Source of the DNA: Ralstonia sp. UBA689
GTDB taxonomy: Bacteria; Pseudomonadota; Gammaproteobacteria; Burkholderiales; Burkholderiaceae
Assembly: GCF_002298975.1 (NCBI RefSeq)
Contig: NZ_DBMV01000008.1
Location: forward strand, 53,093-117,092
Length of the DNA: 64,000 bases
Direction of reading: 5' to 3'
Shown here: in pieces, positions 26,640-35,061 of the stretch
How the letters are laid out: each line of letters begins with the position of its first letter
Position numbering within the stretch: position 1 is the first letter of the stretch
Notes under the pieces: generated by a model
Told to the model about the DNA's origin: nothing
The model's database searches: none
What the model saw: the letters and a program-made list of their open reading frames with translations, nothing else
Program-made: the position numbers and the translations under genes

Positions 26640-26659
26640 TTCTCAGGATTTTATGAGAA
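26640..26659 (-). promoter_or_regulatory. Inverted repeat TTCTCA-N8-TGAGAA, candidate controller operator
   Basis: Perfect 6-bp arms flank 8 nt, 17-36 bp upstream of the GTG start of the XRE gene. It is positioned to control transcription or translation of the restriction-modification operon, like controller boxes. Confidence 0.55.
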
Positions 26660-26671
26660 CCCCTCCCGCTT

Positions 26672-26701
26672 GGAAAGCAGAAAATTAATTCTGAACTTTC
26701 C
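26672..26701 (-). promoter_or_regulatory. Second dyad GGAAAG...CTTTCC upstream of the XRE gene
   Basis: Outer arms GGAAAG (26672-26677) and CTTTCC (26696-26701) enclose an inner AGAA/TTCT pair around AATTAA. It is an AT-rich-centred dyad that may be the promoter/operator or a weak transcription barrier after mctP. Confidence 0.4.
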
Positions 26702-26765
26702 GCGATTGCGATTTTGGGAAAATTCAACTGAGTGTTCGCTTTTCATCGGAGCGAGCGTCCGCTCA

Positions 26766-26831
26766 GGGTCGATCAGCGACATTTGATTTCCCAAAATTCG
26801 GCGCCCCTCCAAACAAAAAGGGCCAGCACCC
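26766..26831 (-). repeat. 66-bp imperfect direct repeat, copy 2
   Basis: This is the partner of 20762-20827 at a distance of 6,004 bp, in the same orientation and without indels. It overlaps the mctP terminator at its right end. No integrase lies between the copies. Confidence 0.7.
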
Positions 26832-26845
26832 TCCGGAACCGGCCC
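26812..26845 (-). terminator. mctP operon terminator
   Basis: Read leftward, GGGCCGG pairs with CTGGCCC (one G-U) around a 12-nt loop, followed by TTTTTGTTT. It lies 27 nt after the mctP stop. Confidence 0.8.
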
Positions 26846-26871
26846 CTCTCCTTTGCGAAACGCAGCGCCAA

Positions 26872-28383
26872 TCAACCCGCCTGACGCAGCGCAGGCGTTT
26901 CTTCCCCACGCTTGCCAAGCAGCAACTGCACCACCACCGCCACAACAATGTTGAACGCCAGCGCCGTCAACCCCGTATAGATGGTGTAGCTGCCACCGCC
27001 AATCACGAACGTGTGCACAGGCTTGATGCCGTCGGCAAACGCCAGCCAACTGCCGCTGATCAGGCCCGCTGCCCAGCCGGCCAGCAGCGCCGGCGCGCGG
27101 AAGCGGTTGGAGAAGTTGAACAGCCCGAACACCACCGACGGGAAGGTCTGCACGATCCACACACCACCCAGCAGTTGCAAGTCCAGTGCGAACTTGGTCG
27201 GCAGGAACAGGATGAACACCAGCGCGCCCGCCTTGACGATCAGCGAGATCACCTTGGCCACCTTTTCCTGGCCGGCTGCGGTGATGTCCGGCGCCACGTA
27301 CGGCTTCCAGAAGTTGCGCGTGAACAGGTTGGCCGCGCCAATCGACATGACCGCCGCCGGCACCAGCGCGCCGATGGCGATGGCCGCAAACGCAAACCCC
27401 GTGAACCAGCTCGGGAACAGCGCGTTGAACAGTGCCGGCACCACGTCGTTGTTGTTGGTGACCTTGATGCCTGCGGCGTAGGCCATGAAGCCCAGCAGCG
27501 CAATCAGCCCCAGCAGCACCGTATAGGCCGGCAGAAACACGGCGTTCTTGCGGATGGTGTCCGCACTGCGCGCGGCAAAGATGCCAGTGAGCGTATGCGG
27601 ATACATGAACGCCGCCAGCGCCGAGCCAATCGCCAGCGTGGCAAACGGCAGGAACTGCGACGACTTGAGCGTCAGGCCCGTCGCCCCGCCCTTCACGGCA
27701 AACGCGTCATGCGCATGCGCAAACACCGCCCCGTAGCCGCCCAGCTTGGCCGGCACCAGCACCACCGCCACCAGCACCACGATGTAGATCATGATGTCTT
27801 TGACGAAGGCGATGAGTGCCGGCGCACGCAGGCCAGCGGAGTACGTGTACAGCGCCAGGATGACGAAGGCCGCCGCCAGTGGCAGCTCGCCCGTCAGGCC
27901 CAGTGCCTTGATGACGACCTCCATGCCGATGAGCTGCAGCGCGATGTACGGCATCGTCGCCACCACACCCGTGAGCGCCACCGCAAACTCCAGCGAGCGC
28001 GAGCCATAGCGGCCATAGACGGCATCCGCCGCGGTCACGTGGCCGTTGGCATGCGCCACCTTCCACAGCTTGGGCATGATCATGAACACGATCGGATACA
28101 CCAGGATGGTGTACGGCAGCGCAAAGAAGCCATACGCGCCCACGGCATACACGAGTGCCGGCACGGCGATCACCGTGTAGGCGGTGTAGAAATCGCCGCC
28201 GACCAGGAACCACGTGATCCAGGTGCCGAAGTTGCGGCCGCCCAGGCCCCATTCATCAATGTGCGCGCCCTTGTTGGATTCACCACGCTGCCAGCGCGAG
28301 GCGATGAAGCCCAGCACCGTCACCAGCGCGAAGAAGAAGATGAAGATGACTAGCGCAGTCCAGTTGATCTGTCCGTCCATCAT
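26872..28383 (-). CDS. mctP: Sodium:solute symporter, MctP-type monocarboxylate transporter
   Basis: This is a 503-residue SSS-family permease with about 13 hydrophobic segments. The first helix starts at INWTALVIFIFFFALVTVLG, and the motif GGRNFGTWITWFLVGGDFYTAY matches MctP-type carriers of lactate, pyruvate and related acids. The start MMDGQ overlaps the stop of the DUF3311 gene (ATGATG), so the two are co-translated. DUF3311 proteins are the regular small partners of such symporters. An imported monocarboxylate would fit with the glyoxylate shunt elsewhere in the window. Confidence 0.85.
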   Translation of the reverse strand: MMDGQINWTALVIFIFFFALVTVLGFIASRWQRGESNKGAHIDEWGLGGRNFGTWITWFLVGGDFYTAYTVIAVPALVYAVGAYGFFALPYTILVYPIVFMIMPKLWKVAHANGHVTAADAVYGRYGSRSLEFAVALTGVVATMPYIALQLIGMEVVIKALGLTGELPLAAAFVILALYTYSAGLRAPALIAFVKDIMIYIVVLVAVVLVPAKLGGYGAVFAHAHDAFAVKGGATGLTLKSSQFLPFATLAIGSALAAFMYPHTLTGIFAARSADTIRKNAVFLPAYTVLLGLIALLGFMAYAAGIKVTNNNDVVPALFNALFPSWFTGFAFAAIAIGALVPAAVMSIGAANLFTRNFWKPYVAPDITAAGQEKVAKVISLIVKAGALVFILFLPTKFALDLQLLGGVWIVQTFPSVVFGLFNFSNRFRAPALLAGWAAGLISGSWLAFADGIKPVHTFVIGGGSYTIYTGLTALAFNIVVAVVVQLLLGKRGEETPALRQAG

Positions 28384-28559
28384 TCTTCCCCTTTGCCCTG
28401 GCCGCTCTTGAAGACGATCCAGATCAGCAGCGAGGTGATCGGCACCCACATGAACTGATACCAGTAGAAGAACGGGAAGCCGAAGAGCATCGGCGTTTCC
28501 TGGTTGTAGAACGGCACCCACAGCAGGCCGATGAATGGCAGTGCAAGCAGGAACTTCAT
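28380..28559 (-). CDS. DUF3311 small membrane protein, symporter partner
   Basis: This 59-residue protein, MKFLLALPFIGLLWVPFYNQ..., has two transmembrane segments (about 2-18 and 25-51) and a charged tail ending GKGEE. GGAG lies 8 nt upstream of the ATG. Its stop overlaps the mctP start. DUF3311 genes typically precede SSS-family symporter genes in the same arrangement. It may be a small accessory subunit; its role is unproven. Confidence 0.88.
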   Translation of the reverse strand: MKFLLALPFIGLLWVPFYNQETPMLFGFPFFYWYQFMWVPITSLLIWIVFKSGQGKGEE

Positions 28560-28778
28560 GAGTTGTCTCCTGATGTTCGAGGGACTTCAGTTGTTGTTGT
28601 GAACCGGTGAGGCGCCACGCAAGATGCGTGACCGGTCGGATGTCGGGCGGAACGCTTTGCCGTCTTTGTTGTTATCCGGCGCACTGTGATCGCGCCACCC
28701 TCGGAAGGCCATCCGCACCTGTACGCAGCAACCACACGTAGCACTACTTAACAAGCCTAGGCTTTTCGCATGAAATAA

Positions 28779-28795
28779 CCAATCGCTAAGATTGG
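28779..28795. promoter_or_regulatory. Inverted repeat CCAATC-N5-GATTGG upstream of the mctP operon
   Basis: Perfect 6-bp arms lie 220 bp before the DUF3311 start, in an AT-enriched stretch where the promoter is expected. The binding protein is unknown. Confidence 0.35.
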
Positions 28796-29012
28796 CGCGG
28801 CTTTCCTAGGGTTTTCACGAATTCCAGCGTTGCTCCATAGCCATCGGATACGTGAGAAAAACGCGCAAGCCCATTGCCGCGTCGCTTGCCATCAAGCAAA
28901 GCGGGGAGCCACCGGTGGCGCCAGGGCTCCCCGTCGTGAATCCCGCAGTGCAGCAGAACCCACGGTGTGACCGGGGGTATTCATATTCGTACTGCACGCT
29001 TCGCCCGCCGCG

Positions 29013-29192
29013 TTACCGGTTCCAGCCCACCCGCAGCTTGCCGTCGACGTCGCGCGGGCGGCCTTTGATGCTGACCTGGGCGCCCACGCTGGCACAGGAC
29101 GATGCCGCGCACGACGGCAACAACCTGGCGTCATCGTGTGTCGCCGGGGCAACGGAGTTGATGTCCCAACCGTTCGGGCCGAAGTGCGCCCA
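29013..29192 (-). pseudogene. Possible 3' remnant of a lost gene
   Basis: A 59-codon frame after an in-frame TGA reads AHFGPNGWDINSVAPATHDD near its beginning and ends VDGKLRVGWNR followed by TAA. It looks like a genuine protein C-terminus, but no start codon or ribosome site precedes it and I do not recognise the family. Confidence 0.3.
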
Positions 29193-29582
29193 TCAGGATT
29201 CAACCCATGCACAGCATGCTCAGGCAGATTCGCGCATGCACAGCCGTATCTGGCAGGCGATTTCCGGCTGCTTTCACTCGGTTTGAATGCGCTGATTTAA
29301 AGCGCCTGACAGCATGTGAGCGCCCGCTTTATTGAATGGTGCAGCGATATCCATTAACCCACGCAAACGCTTCAATACCCAAACTGCATCACCATGCAAA
29401 TCGTTTGCACGTTGGCCACAAAGCAAGGCGCCATCGGTGTTTGCACGTAGTCACCGGTCGAAGTACGAACACCATTGATTTAGAGGTAAACCTCAAAATC
29501 TCGCCTCGCTTTAAAATTTTTTTCAATCTGAGTACAAAAATATTTATAAGGTAGTTCCAACGTACCTATCGATCCCACTTCG

Positions 29583-29612
29583 CCCGGCATTCCCCTCGCC
29601 GGGTTTTTTTTT
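29583..29612 (+). terminator. Intrinsic terminator, orphan
   Basis: CCCGGC pairs with GCCGGG around a 9-nt loop, followed by nine T. No plus-strand gene is evident upstream, so it may end a small RNA or be left from a lost gene. Confidence 0.6.
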
Positions 29613-29790
29613 GGGCATCCGCATTTCGCGGTTGATGCGGACGAATTTTGCTGCATCGCAGAAATTGGATACCGTTGACTGCGTTGCTCGACGGGCACAT
29701 TTCGACCCATCGCTGACGTTGGCGCGAGCGCCCAAAGGGAGTCAACCGGCACCACTGGAGTGGAGCGTGAGCGCGAGCCGCTTCCTCAAT

Positions 29791-31896
29791 CTAGAAACTC
29801 CAGACAATGCCCGCCCGCAACGTGCGCGGCTCTGCCGGATGGATATGGTGGTCATTGACGCCGGTTGCAGCGCCGTTGGCATCGAGCGGCGACGTTTCAC
29901 CCTTGAGCAAGGAAGCGTAGTAGTAGTCGATGTCGTTCACCCTCTTGTTGAGCGCGTTCAGCACCTCGACGAATACGCGCACGTTTTTCTGAACGCGGTA
30001 GCCGAGCTTCAGGTTAACCAGGAACGACGACGCTGAGCGCACGCTGTTGTCTTCCACCAGCGGGCGGGGGCCGAAGTAGCGCAGGCGCGCGCCTAGCGTC
30101 CAGCGATCGCGCGTCCACGACACGCCGGCCGATGCAGTGGTCTGGATCGCCTCAGGGATGTAATCGCCCACCGGACCACTGTCCCGAAAGCGTGCGCGCG
30201 AGAAGGCCGCATCCGCATCAAGAATCAGCTCGGACAGCGGCGTGTAGTACGCCGCCAGCTCCACGCCCATGCGCCGGCTTGGGCGGTTTGGCTCGGTGGT
30301 GCCGCTGTCGCCCGAGAAGACCAGCTCGGAACCAATGTCCAACCGCCATAGCGATGCAGACAACTGCAGGTTGGGAGCAAGCGCGCGCGTACGCATCCCG
30401 ATCTCGTAGCCGGTGGCGGGCACCAGTGCCCGCACCTTCTGCACCGTGTCGCCGCTCAGGGGGTCGACCATGGTGGTCGCACCGCGCATGTCGTTGCTGT
30501 GGTAGCCGCGGCCCCAGTTCATGAACACATCGGTGCGTGCCGTGGGCGAGAGCACCACGCTCAGCTTGGGGCTGAGGATGTGGTCCGACCCGTTGCCCGA
30601 ATTGAGCGGGTTGCTGCTGGCAACGCTGTACCAGAGCTGGTCTGCACGCACACCGGCAATGGTGCGCAGCCATGGCAGCCACTGCGTGCTGTTGCGCGCG
30701 TAGAGCGCGGTGCTGGTTTCGTTCACGGTGTCGCTGCGCACCAGCGCGTAGGGCTGTCGCGCCTGGGTGTTATAGAGGCGGACCGGATCCAGCCGGTCGA
30801 AACGCGTTTGCGAGCCGACTTCCGTTTCGCTTTCGCGCCCGGCCAGCGAACCGAGCCACGTGCGTGACACGTTCACGCCGGTGGTCATGCGGTTTTCGAA
30901 CTGTTCGAACTGGTCGCCTTGCTCAGGGTTGCCAAGCGCATAGGTGAAGTTGGAGAACAACTGCAACCGGCTCTTGATGACATACGCGTTGGCCTTGAGT
31001 TGACCGTCGACCAGCGGCCGCAACCAGTCGGCAGCCAGGCTGTAGCGCGACGCCGTGCCACCATCGGTCGGGTCAACGGCGCCAAAGCGCGAGATGAGTC
31101 CATCGTTGATGGCGCGCAGCGGTACCTGGTCGGTCGACTGCCACGCGCTCTTGTACGCCATCCCCGTCATGCTGATGCGCTCGCCTCCGCCCAGCGGCAA
31201 CGTATAGCGCAGCACGCCATTGAGCTTGTGTACGCCTTCGGGCACTGTCCACGGGCCGTTCTCGCCCAGCCATTCGGCGCCGTAAAGCAGCGTGCCGGGG
31301 CCGACGGTGCTGGAGTTGGCCAGCAGGCCGCGCCGGTAGTTGTGCTCACCCAGTTCGATCTGCGCGATGCCTTGCGGCAGGCGATCGACGTAGTCCATGT
31401 GCACCGCGCCAGCGGCGGAGAAATCGCCTTCTTCCGCAAAGTAAGTTCCTTTCTTGTAGGCAATGCCGCTGACCAGTTCCGGAATGACAAAGTTGAGGTC
31501 GGTATAGCCTTGGCCGTGCGCATGGGTACGCATGTTGACGGGCATGCCGGCCACGGTGGTGGACAGGTCGGTTCCGTGATCGAGGTTGAAGCCGCGCAGA
31601 AAGTATTGGTTGGCTTTGCCGTCGCCGCTGTGCTGGGTGACGATCAGACCCGGCACGGTCTCCAGCAGCTCACCCGGCCGCAGCAGAGGGCGGTTCTCCA
31701 ATTGGGTGCGCGGCACATAGCCCTGGTTGGCGGCCTCACCCGTGGCCATTGCAGCGGCTGCAGAACCGCTAACGGTGGCTGCCTCCAATTGCACCTCGGG
31801 CTGCTGCACGCCGCCTGCATGGGCAACGCCTGAATGCACCAGGGCATAGCCCAGTCCCCACAGCGCCCCGATTGAGCACACCTGACTCGCACGCAT
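29791..31896 (-). CDS. TonB-dependent outer-membrane receptor, probably for nickel
   Basis: This is a 701-residue receptor. The signal peptide is residues 1-27 (VAHA-GGVQ). The plug domain lies at about 55-165, with RPGELLETVPGLIVTQHSG and YFLRGFNLDHGTD. A beta-barrel extends to the C-terminal Phe (AGIVWSF), the expected outer-membrane signature. His-rich stretches (MRTHAHGQGY, NDHHIHPAEP) suit metal uptake. A perfect NikR-type operator lies 30 nt before the ATG and nikR is the next gene upstream, so it most likely imports nickel chelates and is repressed when nickel is plentiful. Confidence 0.87.
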   Translation of the reverse strand: MRASQVCSIGALWGLGYALVHSGVAHAGGVQQPEVQLEAATVSGSAAAAMATGEAANQGYVPRTQLENRPLLRPGELLETVPGLIVTQHSGDGKANQYFLRGFNLDHGTDLSTTVAGMPVNMRTHAHGQGYTDLNFVIPELVSGIAYKKGTYFAEEGDFSAAGAVHMDYVDRLPQGIAQIELGEHNYRRGLLANSSTVGPGTLLYGAEWLGENGPWTVPEGVHKLNGVLRYTLPLGGGERISMTGMAYKSAWQSTDQVPLRAINDGLISRFGAVDPTDGGTASRYSLAADWLRPLVDGQLKANAYVIKSRLQLFSNFTYALGNPEQGDQFEQFENRMTTGVNVSRTWLGSLAGRESETEVGSQTRFDRLDPVRLYNTQARQPYALVRSDTVNETSTALYARNSTQWLPWLRTIAGVRADQLWYSVASSNPLNSGNGSDHILSPKLSVVLSPTARTDVFMNWGRGYHSNDMRGATTMVDPLSGDTVQKVRALVPATGYEIGMRTRALAPNLQLSASLWRLDIGSELVFSGDSGTTEPNRPSRRMGVELAAYYTPLSELILDADAAFSRARFRDSGPVGDYIPEAIQTTASAGVSWTRDRWTLGARLRYFGPRPLVEDNSVRSASSFLVNLKLGYRVQKNVRVFVEVLNALNKRVNDIDYYYASLLKGETSPLDANGAATGVNDHHIHPAEPRTLRAGIVWSF

Positions 31897-31925
31897 CCAC
31901 CCACTCCCTGACTCTTGATCTTTGT

Positions 31926-31952
31926 GTATGAAGATTTACGCAAACTTCATAC
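31926..31952 (-). promoter_or_regulatory. NikR operator upstream of the TonB receptor
   Basis: GTATGAAG-N11-CTTCATAC is a perfect dyad. Its outer part, GTATGA-N15-TCATAC, matches the E. coli NikR site GTATGA-N16-TCATAC except for one fewer spacer base. It sits in the gap between nikR and the receptor gene, 30 bp upstream of the receptor ATG. Confidence 0.85.
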
Positions 31953-31994
31953 CAACATGCAGATCGAGCATTGCGTGCCTGCCGGGCGGTGGGC

Positions 31995-32450
31995 TCAATG
32001 CGGGTGATGGTGATGGCCGTGACGTCCGTGGCCGTCTTCACCCGATTCGCCGGAGGTCATGATCAGGTTGAGCTGGCCTTGCTTGACGCCGCGCTCGCTG
32101 CTGATGGCATCGGCCAGGTGGCGGACTGCCTTGGCGGGACCGCGCAGGATCACGGTCTCGATGCAGTGCTTGTCATCGAGATGAGCATGCATGGTGGACA
32201 CCGTCAGGCCGTGGTGAGCGTGCTGAATGCGCGTCAGCCGCTCGGCCAACTCACGCTCGTGGTGGTTATAGATGTAGGACAGGTTGGCCACGCAGGGCCC
32301 GTCTTCATCGCGCGACTCTCGCCAGCGGTCCAGATGAACACGCAGGATGTCACGGACCGCTTCCGAGCGGTTGGCATAGCCATGCTCAGTCATCAGCCGA
32401 TCAAATTCAGCAGCGAGGGCATCGTCCAGGGAGATCGTGAAGCGTTCCAT
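31995..32450 (-). CDS. nikR: Nickel-responsive regulator NikR
   Basis: This 151-residue protein has an RHH DNA-binding domain (MERFTISLDDALAAEFDRLM) and an ACT-like metal domain. The high-affinity nickel ligands are conserved: H77, H88, H90 and C96, matching E. coli H76, H87, H89 and C95. An unusual C-terminal tail, GRHGHHHHPH, adds extra histidines. The start at 32450 follows the family; the open frame further upstream has no ribosome signal. The receptor gene follows 98 nt downstream with a NikR site between them. Confidence 0.93.
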   Translation of the reverse strand: MERFTISLDDALAAEFDRLMTEHGYANRSEAVRDILRVHLDRWRESRDEDGPCVANLSYIYNHHERELAERLTRIQHAHHGLTVSTMHAHLDDKHCIETVILRGPAKAVRHLADAISSERGVKQGQLNLIMTSGESGEDGHGRHGHHHHPH

Positions 32451-32464
32451 ATTGGGGCGGCGAG

Positions 32465-32491
32465 GCCCCAACTCTGTGCAAGAGCTGGGGC
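32465..32491 (-). other. Hairpin in the nikR leader
   Basis: GCCCCA-A-CTCT and AGAG-C-TGGGGC pair around GTGCA with a single mismatch, ending 14 nt before the nikR start. There is no T run, so it is more likely a leader structure or operator than a terminator. Confidence 0.4.
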
Positions 32492-32724
32492 TAGGCTGGG
32501 AAGGGCGGGCAAGCGCCTCGATTGTACTGGTCGCACCCGCAACGCAACGCTCACATATCGTCGCCGCCACGAGAGGATTCGAATGCCGCGTTGCTGGACG
32601 TTCTGAGACTTGACGGGCGATTCTGGTCATGCCCAAGGGTTGGCAGGAACTGCACCAGCGCCTGGGCGTGGATGAGGCGACGGTGCACAGCGAGGCCGAG
32701 CACCGTCATGCATGACTCTGAGGA

Positions 32725-33558
32725 TCAGTTACCCGCAAGGGCCAGCGCTTGCGGCAGACGTTTGAGCATGGCATCGCGGGAGCGGATGCCGGCCGAGGTC
32801 GGCTCGAGCTTGTTGTCCTGCAGCAGGTTGGCAAACACGTAGGTCTTGTCACCCTTCTTCGCCCAGCCGACAAACCAGCCATAGGCGTGCGCCTGGTCCC
32901 ACGTGCCATCGGGCGACGTATTGCCCGGGCCCGGTGCGCCCGTGCCGGTCTTGCCCTGCACGACCACGCCGCCGGGCAGGCGCCAGGACTCGACCACGCG
33001 ATCAACCATCTCGTATGTGTGCGCCGACACCGGCAACTGCCGGCTGACGATCTTGCGCATGAAGCCGATCTGCTCCTCGGGCGAGATCTTCAGCGACGAG
33101 GTGATCCACGAGCGGTCCAGGCTGTTGTTCTTCCCTGGGTCGCCGCTCACATCCATGTTGCCGTAGTCGAACTTGCGCACGTACGACTGAAGCGTCGGCG
33201 CGCCCATCTCATGCGTAATGCGCTGCGAGTACCAGACCACCGAATACTTGAGCCACAGCGTGGGGTCGACCGGCTTGTGCCAGGCCTCGCCGCCCCAGTC
33301 GGGGTCACCGGGCTTGAAGTGCTCGACTGGCGCGTGCTCATCTTTCAGGAACCCGTGGTCATAGCCCATCAGCGCCAGCGCAATCTTGAAGGTGGACGCG
33401 GGCGTCACGCGCTCGGCGCACTCCCCTTCTTGCAGGACGGGCTTGCCGGTGGCGGCATCGGCAACGATCGTGCAGATCGGCCGGGCGTGCGCAAACGTGG
33501 CACAAGTGGCAAGCGCGGCCAGTAGAACGCCGGTAGCGGCGTGGCGGAGTTTCATCAT
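32725..33558 (-). CDS. blaOXA: Class D beta-lactamase, OXA-22 type
   Basis: This is a 277-residue serine beta-lactamase, secreted to the periplasm (signal peptide about 1-25, FAHA-RPIC). All class D motifs are present: active-site S55 in STFK with carboxylatable K58, S106-V-V108, Y132-G-N134, W151 and K203-T-G. Length and sequence style match the chromosomal OXA-22 family of Ralstonia pickettii-group species, which hydrolyses penicillins and narrow cephalosporins. Two adjacent ATG codons (and a TTG) offer starts. No dedicated regulator gene is adjacent. It lies beside the tRNA-Leu gene. Confidence 0.93.
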   Translation of the reverse strand: MMKLRHAATGVLLAALATCATFAHARPICTIVADAATGKPVLQEGECAERVTPASTFKIALALMGYDHGFLKDEHAPVEHFKPGDPDWGGEAWHKPVDPTLWLKYSVVWYSQRITHEMGAPTLQSYVRKFDYGNMDVSGDPGKNNSLDRSWITSSLKISPEEQIGFMRKIVSRQLPVSAHTYEMVDRVVESWRLPGGVVVQGKTGTGAPGPGNTSPDGTWDQAHAYGWFVGWAKKGDKTYVFANLLQDNKLEPTSAGIRSRDAMLKRLPQALALAGN

Positions 33559-33750
33559 CAATCAACCTCGTGGGTGGGGGGAAATTGCAGAGACTGTGAA
33601 CTGCGCGGCAGCGTAACAGCGCGGTTGTCGCTTTGCGGACTGCCATGCGCGTAACGGCTGTAACGCTCGCAGGTGCCCGGCACCGATTCCCGCCCGCTCA
33701 ACAAGGGCTTGCAAATTTTCCGGCGGTCTGTAAAATGCGCCGCTCACCTA

Positions 33751-33835
<85 letters not shown>

Positions 33836-33843
33836 GATACAAG

Positions 33844-33873
33844 CAAAAGGCCCGCATCGCTGCGGGCCTTTTG
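33844..33873. terminator. Bidirectional terminator between tRNA-Leu and the aldolase-family gene
   Basis: AAAAGGCCCGCA / TGCGGGCCTTTT is a near-perfect stem with a 4-nt loop, flanked by A and T runs on the two sides. It can end both the tRNA transcript and the convergent operon finishing at 33892. Confidence 0.88.
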
Positions 33874-33891
33874 CTGTTTGGCGCCAGCCGA

Positions 33892-35061
33892 TCACCAGCC
33901 GTGAAATCGCCCCCAAGTCTCCACCTCACCGCGCCGCGAAACCGCGTGGTACTCCGGAAACTGCGCCCCCGTGGCGCACGCGTGGTTGGGCAGGATGCGC
34001 AGCCGGGTGCCGATCGGAAAACGCGCTGCAAGGTCTTCGCTCGCAACGCCGTCGCTGGCGGCCAAGATGCCGTGCTCCTGGTTCGCGCCAATCAGCACGA
34101 GTCCATCGAACGGCGTGCCATCGAGCGCGCATGGCTGCCCGTAGCCATAGTCATGCGCCTGCTTGGCGGTGCCACGGTCTCGGCTCATCGCCATCCAGCC
34201 GGCATCGACGATCACCCAACCCTTGTCAGGCTGATGGCCGATCACCGTGGTTAACACGCTCAGGGCGATCTCGTCCATCGCGCACACGCCCACGTTGTGC
34301 ATAACCAGATCGAAGAAGACGTAAACGCCTGCGCGCACCTCGGTCACACCGTCGAGGTGCGCTGTCGCCAACGCGGTCGGCGTGGACCCGACGCTGACGG
34401 CCGCGCACGCGATGCCCGCTTCGCGCAGGCGCTGTGCCGCACGCACGCAACCGGCCCGCTCCTGCTCGGCCAGCGCGGCAAGGGCCGCATGGTTGCTCAG
34501 GTCATAGCTGGAGCCGGCGTGCGTCATCACACCGCCCACGTCAATGCCGCCTGCCTGCAGGATGCGGCCGACTTCCAGCAGCGCGTCCTGCTCGGGCGTG
34601 ATGCCGGAGCGGTGGCCATCGGTATCGACTCCGATCCACACTTCGCAGCGCTCGCCTTGTGTGCGGCGGTAATCGACCACAGCGGTGGCGGCTTCCACGT
34701 TATCCACCACGAGCTTCAGGTCACAGCCTTTGCGGCGCAACGCCATCGCGCGCGGCAGCTTGGCGGCAACGATGCCCACTGCATACAGGATGTCGCGAAC
34801 GCCGGCGGCAAAGAACGCCTCGGCCTCCTTCAACGTCGACACGGTAATGCCCTGCGCACCGGCCGCCAATTGCGCGCGCACGACATCGAGGCACTTGGTG
34901 GTCTTTACGTGCGGGCGGAACTTCACACCCAGCACGTTCATGCGGTGCTGCATGCGTGCGATGTTGTGCTGCATGCGAGGCAAGTCGATCAGTGCAGCGG
35001 GCGTGTCCAGCGTACCGAGGGTGTCAAGGGTGTCGGGAGTCATGACGGTTTCCGGTTTCAT
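33892..35061 (-). CDS. D-threonine aldolase / D-serine dehydratase-like PLP enzyme
   Basis: This is a 389-residue alanine racemase-like (fold type III) PLP enzyme. The PLP lysine is K53 in RPHVKTTK, the hallmark of the D-threonine aldolase/DSD1 family. The metal-binding pair lies in PNHACATG near the C-terminus. It would cleave or dehydrate D-beta-hydroxy amino acids with a divalent metal. The start at 35061 overlaps the HAD gene stop (ATGA); a second ATG six codons later is possible. It is the last gene of a leftward group with the HAD hydrolase and a LysR regulator. Confidence 0.83.
   Translation of the reverse strand: MKPETVMTPDTLDTLGTLDTPAALIDLPRMQHNIARMQHRMNVLGVKFRPHVKTTKCLDVVRAQLAAGAQGITVSTLKEAEAFFAAGVRDILYAVGIVAAKLPRAMALRRKGCDLKLVVDNVEAATAVVDYRRTQGERCEVWIGVDTDGHRSGITPEQDALLEVGRILQAGGIDVGGVMTHAGSSYDLSNHAALAALAEQERAGCVRAAQRLREAGIACAAVSVGSTPTALATAHLDGVTEVRAGVYVFFDLVMHNVGVCAMDEIALSVLTTVIGHQPDKGWVIVDAGWMAMSRDRGTAKQAHDYGYGQPCALDGTPFDGLVLIGANQEHGILAASDGVASEDLAARFPIGTRLRILPNHACATGAQFPEYHAVSRRGEVETWGRFHGW

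Larger units (their letters stand above)
28560..29790. other. Long gene-poor region between the mctP operon and the TonB receptor
   Basis: The left part (28560-28800) holds the mctP promoter region with the inverted repeat CCAATC-N5-GATTGG at 28779-28795. A decayed open frame on the minus strand (29192 to 29013) has coding-like sequence ending KLRVGWNR and no start. From 29300 to 29570 the DNA is strikingly AT-rich. A plus-strand hairpin with a long T run lies at 29583-29612. The interval 29613-29790 shows short frames only. Confidence 0.45.

Noticed and set aside
29657..29673. Additional copy of the 17-nt element (CGCAGAAATTGGATACC)
   Set aside because: It matches only the first half well; too weak to count and the only candidate left of 43 kb.
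32628..32714. Short plus-strand frame of about 28 codons upstream of the beta-lactamase end
   Set aside because: No ribosome site, no family, antisense position near nikR's leader; too short to support.
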